Of a DNA stretch of 19,300 bases, positions 13,909-19,300 are shown piece by piece. The DNA is from JBLNCE01 sp050260415 (GTDB taxonomy: Bacteria; Bacillota; UBA4882; JAAYXC01), in the NCBI GenBank assembly GCA_050260415.1, contig JBLNCE010000047.1:1-19300 (forward strand). Reading direction: 5' to 3'. Numbering within the stretch: position 1 is the stretch's first letter; every line of letters begins with the position of its first letter. The translations under genes were made by a program, and so were the position numbers. A model generated the notes under the pieces. It saw only the letters and a program-made list of their open reading frames with translations. It made no database searches and was not told the origin of the DNA.

Positions 13909-16900
13909 TCAAGTCCGTAGCCTTACCTTGAAGGTGCGGATCTCGTACGGCTTGATCTGGAAGGTGAGACGGTTCTCGGCGAAGTCCACCGGCCGATCAT
14001 CCGTTTCCAAGAGATTACACTCCGTGGCCGCTTCAATCGGCGCCCCGAAGATGAGCGTGACCATCCCGCGCTGGTTGTAAGCCTCGTAGAGGCGGACAAT
14101 GAGGTCCCGTCCGTCTTCGGTTTCGCCGGCGACAGCCTTCTTGATCGTTTCCACCACCACATTGGGCGCATCGGCCCGCACCAGGCTGAATCGATCCGGC
14201 CGCGAGCCGCGGTGCCCGCCCGCAAAGCGGGCGATGAGCGGCAGGTTGAGCGCGTATGCGCGTTGGATCGTGCCGGCCCGCCAGTCACCGGGGTGGGGTA
14301 AGAGACTGTAGGTGAAGGCATGCCGTCCCTCATCCGCGCGCGGGTCGGGCTCCGCCGGCGAACGCAGGAGGCTTAGGCGGATGACATTGTCGCGGATGTC
14401 GTGCCCGTACTTGCCGTCGTTCAACAGGCTGACCCCGTAACCCCCCTCGGAGAGGTCCGCCCATTTGTGCGCGCAGACCTCGAAGCGCGCCCAGTCCCAA
14501 CTGGTATTCCAATGCGTGGGCCGCTCGATGTTGCCGAACTGGATCTCATAGGTTGCCTTGACGGCGCGAATGTCAACCGGGAAGGCTACTTTGAGCAGGA
14601 CGTGCTTTTCATGCCAGTCAATCTCGGTCGCAAAGTCCATCCCGGGCTGGCAGGCGTAAGCCATGATCCGCTGTACGATCGTGGAGTTCCCGAAGACGCG
14701 GCGGGTCTCCAAAACCGCCCGCACCGGACCCGTCTCCAGTACGCGTATCTTCGCGGGGCCGTCGGCGCACCACATCTTGTCCTGGTAATAGAGATTGATA
14801 TCCCAGGCGTCGAAGCTCAGGGGCTTGTCCTCAAAGGACTGGAACTGGTTGGCCACGTGCCCCGGCGGGATTACCTCGCGGGAAACCGTCTTGTCCCACC
14901 AGGAGGTAATCTGTCCGGCTTCATTGAGCGTGACGCGGAAGAAGGAGTTCTCGAACTCATAGCGGCCCGGGGCGGTTTCTTCCAACCTGACCTCCGATCC
15001 CTCTTCCCCAGAGGGCGGGCGGGCCGGGTTTTCCCCGGGATCCGCGAAGCGATAGACATGATAACCATGCGCGGGTACCCCGCGCGTGGCGAAGAGGATC
15101 CGGCGGCGGCCTTGCTCCCCGACGTATTGGATGGGGACGGCGTGTCCGTCAGGCCCGATGAGCAGCATATCATCCCGCAGTGCCGGCAGATCCACCTCCG
15201 CGAGGTCGCAGCGTTCCCAGCCCGTTGAGTTGAAGACCACCACGCCGTCTCGCGGCATGTCGATCTGGGCCACGATCGCCGCCAGGGCGTCCCCCAGGAT
15301 TTGTTGACCGGAGGCCAACAGCGTCCGGTACTGGCGCTGGCTGTCGGCATAGACCGGACCGATGGAAGAACCCGGGATGATGTCATGGAACTGGTTCAAG
15401 AGGATCAGTTCCCAGCCCCGGTCCAGCTGTTCTTGCGGGTAGTCCGCATGCCACTGATGCGCGATGGCCGCGAAGAGTTCGGCGTCGTGATACAGCAGCT
15501 CGCTGTCGCGGTTGGCTTTCTTGTTGCGGGACTGGGAGGTGTAGGTCCCGCGATGGTACTCAAAGTACAACTCCCCATCCCAGACCGGCAGGCGATCTTG
15601 CTTTTCCGACAGGCGGTCAAAGAAAGCACCCACGGTATCCTGGGAGACGCCCGGCAAACCGGGCATCTCGGCGAGACGCCGGCCGTATTCCAGCATGTGC
15701 GCTGTGGGGCCGCCGCCCCCATCGCCGTGGCCGAACGCAAGCAAGGTCTCCTCGTGGAGGGACTTATGCCGGTAATTGTCCCAGGCGCCCTTCACTTCCT
15801 GGACCGTCAGCCGGCCGTTGTAAGTAGTGATGTGACTGCCCGCGAACGGTTTCCATCCGCTGGGGGCGGTTATGAGATGGGCCAGCACTTCCGAACCGTC
15901 CGGCCCGCGCCAGCGGAAACTGTCATAGGGCAGTCTGTTGTATTCGTTCCAGCTGATCTTGGTCGTCATGAAATACTTGAATCCGCAGCGCTTGATGATC
16001 TGCGGCAGCGCCCAGGAATACCCGAAAACGTCAGGCAGCCAGAGCACCGGCGTGCCTGGTCTACCGAACTCCTCGCGGAAGAACCGTGTGCCGTGCAGGA
16101 ACTGCCGCACCAGCGATTCGCCGCTGGGGAGATTACAGTCAGCCTCGACCCACATGCCGCCGATCGGCTCCCAGCGCCCCTCGGCCACGTGCTCCTTGAT
16201 GCCCGCCAGGATCTCCGGGTGGTCCTCCTTGATAAAGGCGTATAACTGCGGTTGGCTCTGTGTGTAATGATACTCGGGGTAGCGCTCCATCAACCTCAGG
16301 ACCGTGGAGAAAGTGCGGGCGGCCTTCTGCCGCGTCTGTGCAAGCGTCCAGAGCCAGGCTACGTCGATGTGGGAATGTCCGATCGCCGTGACCCGGGGAC
16401 GGTCGCCCGCCGGCATGCGCCGCAACCTCTCGGTCAATGCGTCGCGGGCCACGGTCAGCGAGGCGCGGAAGGAGTCGCCGAGGGGGCCGCGCCAATCGAT
16501 ATATAGCATTGCCTCGTCGAGGGCTTGGAGAAGACGCGCGCGTTCGAGACTCTCCGCGGGCAAGAGCCGCACCGCGTCCAGAGTGACCAGCGCATCATAG
16601 TAGAGTTCCCGCGCCGTCCGATCTGGTACGGCCAAGGCGGCTTCGGCGAAGGCAAAGGGGCGGTCCCGCCCGGTGGTAAGCGTATAAGCCTCGATCGCCA
16701 GATCCCACTCCTCGCCGGACGTGGCTGCCTCGCGCAGGCAGACCTCCCGGTGGTGCGGGTCGATTCCCTGATGCGGCCGCCCGTCCAGATAGAGGAGACC
16801 TTCGCCGCCTTCATCCCGCGCCAGGCGGAAAACCGCCATCACCGGATGCCCGGCCCACAGGGCGGGAACCGTCGCCGTGGTCTTGAAAACCGCCCAACTG

Positions 16901-17076
16901 TCGAGCCCGCCCCAGACGGTCCCGGGAGGGCAAGGCCGCCAGCGGCCGGGATCGGCCTCCGCCAGACGCCCCGGTTGCCAGAGTATGGAGAGGGGCATGG
17001 TCCATAAGTACAGGTGTTCTTCCAGTTCCGCCAAGCGTTTGGCGAGCTTTTCGACGGTAAAGCGGGGATCGTTCAT
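13909..17076 (-). CDS. Alpha-mannosidase, glycoside hydrolase family 38
   Basis: The enzyme should remove alpha-linked mannose from oligosaccharides by a retaining, zinc-dependent mechanism. After about 225 residues of N-terminal beta-domain comes the GH38 catalytic barrel. It has GHSHIDVAWLW (about 232-242, zinc-binding His and Asp), WEPIGGMWVEADCNLPSGESLVRQ in parts, WLPDVFGYSWALPQI (nucleophile Asp near 348) and FGHGDGGGGPT (near 450, further zinc His). The large C-terminal beta-sandwich continues to residue 1055, normal for bacterial type III members. No signal peptide is visible, so it probably acts in the cytoplasm on imported sugars. ATG 17076 has AAGGAG eight bases upstream. A 90-base gap with its own promoter-like boxes separates it from thrC; no sugar transporter lies nearby. 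Confidence 0.95.
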   Translation of the reverse strand: MNDPRFTVEKLAKRLAELEEHLYLWTMPLSILWQPGRLAEADPGRWRPCPPGTVWGGLDSWAVFKTTATVPALWAGHPVMAVFRLARDEGGEGLLYLDGRPHQGIDPHHREVCLREAATSGEEWDLAIEAYTLTTGRDRPFAFAEAALAVPDRTARELYYDALVTLDAVRLLPAESLERARLLQALDEAMLYIDWRGPLGDSFRASLTVARDALTERLRRMPAGDRPRVTAIGHSHIDVAWLWTLAQTRQKAARTFSTVLRLMERYPEYHYTQSQPQLYAFIKEDHPEILAGIKEHVAEGRWEPIGGMWVEADCNLPSGESLVRQFLHGTRFFREEFGRPGTPVLWLPDVFGYSWALPQIIKRCGFKYFMTTKISWNEYNRLPYDSFRWRGPDGSEVLAHLITAPSGWKPFAGSHITTYNGRLTVQEVKGAWDNYRHKSLHEETLLAFGHGDGGGGPTAHMLEYGRRLAEMPGLPGVSQDTVGAFFDRLSEKQDRLPVWDGELYFEYHRGTYTSQSRNKKANRDSELLYHDAELFAAIAHQWHADYPQEQLDRGWELILLNQFHDIIPGSSIGPVYADSQRQYRTLLASGQQILGDALAAIVAQIDMPRDGVVVFNSTGWERCDLAEVDLPALRDDMLLIGPDGHAVPIQYVGEQGRRRILFATRGVPAHGYHVYRFADPGENPARPPSGEEGSEVRLEETAPGRYEFENSFFRVTLNEAGQITSWWDKTVSREVIPPGHVANQFQSFEDKPLSFDAWDINLYYQDKMWCADGPAKIRVLETGPVRAVLETRRVFGNSTIVQRIMAYACQPGMDFATEIDWHEKHVLLKVAFPVDIRAVKATYEIQFGNIERPTHWNTSWDWARFEVCAHKWADLSEGGYGVSLLNDGKYGHDIRDNVIRLSLLRSPAEPDPRADEGRHAFTYSLLPHPGDWRAGTIQRAYALNLPLIARFAGGHRGSRPDRFSLVRADAPNVVVETIKKAVAGETEDGRDLIVRLYEAYNQRGMVTLIFGAPIEAATECNLLETDDRPVDFAENRLTFQIKPYEIRTFKVRLRT

Positions 17077-17122
17077 GAGCGGTGCTCCTTAGGGAAATTA
17101 GTTACGGCCAACCATAGTTTTT

Positions 17123-17150
17123 CGTATAATTCAGCGTGTTTCCTGGTTAA
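17123..17150 (-). promoter_or_regulatory. Candidate promoter for the alpha-mannosidase gene
   Basis: On the minus strand TTAACC (17145-17150) lies 16 bases before TATACG (17123-17128). Each matches four of six bases of the sigma-A -35 and -10 boxes. The stretch is distinctly AT-rich within GC-rich surroundings and lies between the thrC stop and the mannosidase ribosome site. The match is modest. Confidence 0.35.
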
Positions 17151-17166
17151 GATCGCGCTTTGTGGG

Positions 17167-18666
17167 CTAGATCCCCAGAATGTCCCGCACCTCCGCCCGC
17201 ATCCCGGCCGGCGCGCACCGCCGTTCGTGCTTCACGGGTCTGGCGCCGAGGTCCCGTAAGCCCGCCGGGATCGGCATCTTCGTCAGCGCCGCGAGATCCT
17301 CGACCAGTCTCAGTTCATCCCGCCCGGTCAGAGCTTTCTCCCCGGCCACGGCACGGAGGACGGCGGCCCCGAACTTGAACGGGCTGGCCGTGGACGCAAG
17401 CACGGCCGGGGTCGGGTCGCCGGTGCGTCTCCGATAGTCCTCAAGGACATGCCAGCCCACCGCGGTATGGGTGTCGAGCAGGTAGCCGTGCTCCCGCCAG
17501 ACCCGGCCGATGGCGGTGTATGTCTCGTCCTCGTCCGCGAAGCCGCCCCAGAACCCGGCGCGCAATTGCCCAAGGATCTCGTCGCCCACCTGGTAGCGGC
17601 CTTCTTGCCGGAGCGAATCCATCCAAAGCCGCACCTGCGCCGGTTCGCGGCCAGCCAGGAGGAAGAGCAGCCGCTCCAGATTGCTCGAGATGAGGATGTC
17701 CATCGAGGGCGAGACGGTCGTATGAAAGGTCCGCCGCCGGTCGTAGACGCCCGTGTGGATGAAGTCCGTCAGGACCTTGTTTTGATTGGAGGCGCAGATC
17801 AGGCGGTTGAAGGGAAGGCCCATCGCCTTGGCGTAGTAAGCGGCCAGGATGTTGCCGAAGTTACCGGTAGGCACGGCGACATTGATGGGATCCCCCGGGC
17901 CGATCGCCCCGGTCTCGACCAGCTTGACGTAAGCGTAAACGTAGTACGCGATCTGCGGCACGAGCCGCCCCCAATTGATCGAGTTGGCGGAGGAGAAATG
18001 CTGGTTGTGCCCGGCTAGTTCCGCCTCGATGGCCCGGTCCGCGAAGATCTGCTTCACGCCGGTCTGGGCGTCGTCAAAGTTGCCGTCCACGCCCACGACC
18101 GCCGTGTTGCCGCCTTCCTGGGTCACCATCTGCAGCTTTTGTACCAGGCTGACGCCCTCGGAAGGGTAGAAGACGATGATCCTGGTCCCGGGCACGTCGC
18201 GAAATCCCTCCAGCGCCGCTTTGCCGGTGTCGCCGGAGGTCGCGACGAGGATCACGATCTCTCCATGCGCGCCCGTCTTAGCCATGGCCGCCGTCAGGAG
18301 ATGGGGCATGAGCTGCAGCGCCAGATCCTTGAACGCCGCCGTCGGGCCGTGCCAGAGTTCGAGCACGTGGGTGCCCTCGTCGAGCTGTATCAAAGGGGTG
18401 ACGTCCGGGTGGTCGAAGCGGTCGGGACCGTAAGCGGTCTGGGCCTGGCCGCGAAGTTCTTCCAGGGTGTAATCGGTCAGAAAGAGGGAGACGACGCGCG
18501 CCGCGAGTTCCGCGTAGGGGAGTCCCCGCAGCCGGTCAAGGTCGTCAGGGGTTAAGCTTGGGATGGACGCGGGCAGGAAGAGCCCGCCGTCCGGGGCGAT
18601 GCCGAGCTTGATGGCCATGGCAGCAGGGACCGCGGGGGTTTGGCCGCGGGAGCTGTGGTAGAGCAT
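17167..18666 (-). CDS. thrC: Threonine synthase
   Basis: ThrC converts O-phosphohomoserine to threonine with pyridoxal phosphate, in the cytoplasm. The protein opens MLYHSSRGQTP and shows GIAPDGGLFLP, the cofactor lysine (about residue 113) in HGPTAAFKDLALQLM, the phosphate-contacting VATSGDTGKAALEG, and NSINWGRLVPQIAYYVYAY, NVAVPTGNFGNILAAYYAK. At 499 residues it belongs to the longer class of threonine synthase found in E. coli and many other bacteria. ATG 18666 has GAGGTGAT upstream at normal spacing and gives the typical N-terminus. No hom or thrB lies next to it. No T-box specifier or AGGGTGG-type element was seen upstream; the structured element at 18741-18910 lies 75 bases before its start. 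Confidence 0.96.
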   Translation of the reverse strand: MLYHSSRGQTPAVPAAMAIKLGIAPDGGLFLPASIPSLTPDDLDRLRGLPYAELAARVVSLFLTDYTLEELRGQAQTAYGPDRFDHPDVTPLIQLDEGTHVLELWHGPTAAFKDLALQLMPHLLTAAMAKTGAHGEIVILVATSGDTGKAALEGFRDVPGTRIIVFYPSEGVSLVQKLQMVTQEGGNTAVVGVDGNFDDAQTGVKQIFADRAIEAELAGHNQHFSSANSINWGRLVPQIAYYVYAYVKLVETGAIGPGDPINVAVPTGNFGNILAAYYAKAMGLPFNRLICASNQNKVLTDFIHTGVYDRRRTFHTTVSPSMDILISSNLERLLFLLAGREPAQVRLWMDSLRQEGRYQVGDEILGQLRAGFWGGFADEDETYTAIGRVWREHGYLLDTHTAVGWHVLEDYRRRTGDPTPAVLASTASPFKFGAAVLRAVAGEKALTGRDELRLVEDLAALTKMPIPAGLRDLGARPVKHERRCAPAGMRAEVRDILGI

Positions 18667-18740
18667 GCGATCACCTCAAGGGATGGATTGTTCGACGGGC
18701 GGAGGGGAAGTACCTGCCGGGGGGAGCTGAGAGCCGCGAG

Positions 18741-18910
18741 ATCTCCGCCGGGCGATCAATGGCCTGGCTGGGTCCGAATGCGGCTGCAAGGCCCCGCGTC
18801 CGTACGGGAGCTCAGCGGCGCTTCGAAGCGCGACCGAGTCCGTACACGGAGGTACGGCCTTTGGACGATCGCCCAAAACCCAGCCAGGCCCTTCAGCGCC
18901 TGGCGGAGAT
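18741..18910 (+). ncRNA. Structured RNA-like element with predicted pseudoknot (possibly HEARO/omega-RNA-like)
   Basis: Several long arms pair exactly. ATCTCCGCC (18741-18749) pairs with GGCGGAGAT (18902-18910) as an enclosing stem. GGGCGATC (18750-18757) pairs with GATCGCCC (18867-18874), and GGCCTGGCTGGGT (18761-18773) with ACCCAGCCAGGCC (18878-18890). The last two interleave, which is a pseudoknot. Inside, AAGGCC (18788-18793) pairs with GGCCTT (18856-18861) and encloses a GCGCTTCGAAGCGC hairpin framed by CTC/GAG and a TCCGT/ACGGA hairpin. Such nested architecture is typical of a structured RNA. The core reading GAGTCCGTACACGGAGGTAC recalls, from memory, HEARO (omega) RNAs of IscB/IsrB-type elements; no such protein gene follows. 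The strand is uncertain, since either strand could fold; plus is chosen on that resemblance. Confidence 0.5.
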
Positions 18911-18916
18911 TCTGAA

Positions 18917-18984
18917 CGCCGCCGCTAATCTCACGAAGGGCCGTGAACGGCCCTGGGGCCGAGATTGGCATTGGTTTGCGGCGC
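18917..18984 (+). other. Nested stem-loop next to the structured element
   Basis: CGCCGC (18920-18925) can pair with GCGGCG (18978-18983), AATCTC (18927-18932) with GAGATT (18961-18966), and AGGGCCG (18937-18943) with CGGCCCT (18948-18954) around a TGAA loop. It may be a 3' domain of the element at 18741-18910. A short plus-strand frame also crosses it, so pairing by chance within coding DNA is possible but unlikely. Confidence 0.4.
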
Positions 18985-19009
18985 TCCTGGACGCGCATCA
19001 GCGCACCGG

Positions 19010-19031
19010 GCCCGGTCGTTCATGACCGGGC
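19010..19031. terminator. GC-rich hairpin between the RNA-like element and the convergent gene
   Basis: GCCCGGTC (19010-19017) pairs perfectly with GACCGGGC (19024-19031) around a 6-base loop. It lies 26 bases beyond the stop of the minus-strand gene at the window end and just after the structured element, so it could end transcription from either side. No T-run follows on either strand, so it is not a classical terminator. Confidence 0.4.
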
Positions 19032-19056
19032 TCGGCCAGACTGCCCCGCACCGTCC

Positions 19057-19300
19057 CTATACCTCCGGCGGCACCAGCTCGATATCACGCGTATCCGACC
19101 GATGGCGGATGGTATGTCCGTTCTCCTGATACTCGACATAAACGCACCACTCAGAGACATCGGCGAGACCGTATGTGCCGAGAATACTCGTGACGGTCTC
19201 ATCCCCGTCCAGGGTAATTGTGGTATCCCCCGTCGTCTTCACAATGGAGGCCAATAAGTCGCAGGACAGATTGAGGATGGGATACCTTGTCCGGGCCGGC
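19057..19300 (-). CDS. Unknown protein, 3' part only (start beyond the window)
   Basis: The frame is open from the window edge to a TAG at 19057-19059, giving about 80 residues. It reads YPILNLSCDLLASIVKTTGD, then ITLDGDETVTSILGTYGLADVSEW, CVYVEYQENGHTIRHRSDTRDIELVPPEV in parts. The mix of short strands (TTITLDGDE, CVYVEYQENG, DIELVPPEV) suggests a small beta-rich domain at the C-terminus. I do not recognise the family. An internal GTG (19242) or TTG (19254) could also be starts, but neither has a ribosome site, and the upstream residues look equally protein-like, so a longer gene entering from outside is more likely. Confidence 0.5.
   Translation of the reverse strand, partial: PARTRYPILNLSCDLLASIVKTTGDTTITLDGDETVTSILGTYGLADVSEWCVYVEYQENGHTIRHRSDTRDIELVPPEV

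Noticed and set aside
15301..16245. A 314-codon plus-strand frame inside the mannosidase gene
   Set aside because: It is antisense to clear GH38 catalytic motifs and has no ribosome site or domain.
18667..19000. T-box, 6S RNA or SRP RNA upstream of thrC
   Set aside because: No T-box AGGGTGG-like element or specifier layout; no 6S-type central bubble between long arms; no SRP core motif.
18759..19025. An 88-codon plus-strand frame across the structured element, ending DWHWFAALLDAHQRTGPGRS
   Set aside because: The last half looks somewhat protein-like, but there is no ribosome site and the frame runs through the paired arms. The RNA explanation accounts for more of the sequence.
1..19300. CRISPR arrays, tRNA or rRNA genes, complete insertion sequences
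   Set aside because: No regularly spaced direct repeats, no cloverleaf with TTC-type arm, and no transposase frame with terminal repeats were seen on either strand.

Overview
The window is mostly GC-rich chromosomal DNA from what looks like an anaerobic bacterium, probably a high-GC member of the Bacillota (a Moorella/Desulfotomaculia/Limnochordia-like lineage). This rests on the acpS-nnr-alr gene order, on a corrinoid protein with a RACo-type ferredoxin/ASKHA activator and a PocR-AraC regulator, and on a Bacillota-type cupin. It is an inference from gene content, since no rRNA or other marker is present.

Layout. (1) 1-930: a CDF metal exporter, possibly cut at its 5' end. (2) 930-2760: a decayed zone with a frameshifted gene tail, a 12-bp inverted repeat, an intact AT-rich cupin gene that looks imported, a short amidase-like tail and a broken Uma2-type gene. 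(3) 2763-4275: a flavodoxin-domain protein and a CheR-type methyltransferase. (4) 4382-7436: a tightly overlapping run acpS, nnr (NAD(P)HX epimerase plus dehydratase) and alr, followed at 7433-7655 by what looks like a collapsed amidohydrolase gene. (5) 7655-12910: the most interesting block: a TIM-barrel isomerase-like protein, a single lipoyl-like domain whose modified lysine is replaced by histidine, a PocR/AraC regulator, a corrinoid protein and a corrinoid-activating ferredoxin/ATPase. No substrate methyltransferase is present. (6) 12949-18666, minus strand: thrC, a 1055-residue GH38 alpha-mannosidase and an unrecognised membrane-anchored protein. (7) 18741-19031: no convincing gene, but a densely base-paired element with a predicted pseudoknot, possibly a HEARO/omega-RNA-like RNA. 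(8) 19057-end: the 3' part of an unknown minus-strand gene.

How the genes may work together. In block 5 the corrinoid protein would carry a methyl group on cobalt, the RACo-type protein would reduce the accidentally oxidised Co(II) form, and PocR-AraC would switch the set on with a small ligand. The missing methyltransferases must be elsewhere, or the TIM-barrel and lipoyl-like proteins take part in a different chemistry. acpS, nnr and alr are a housekeeping set (carrier-protein activation, cofactor repair, D-alanine supply).

Besides genes, the window has degenerate 7-nt-period repeats in three gaps of the plus-strand blocks, two likely CTG starts, an in-frame UGA behind a strong ribosome site, and a strong hairpin between the corrinoid gene and its activator gene. 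All calls come from reading the sequence; no database search or folding program was run.
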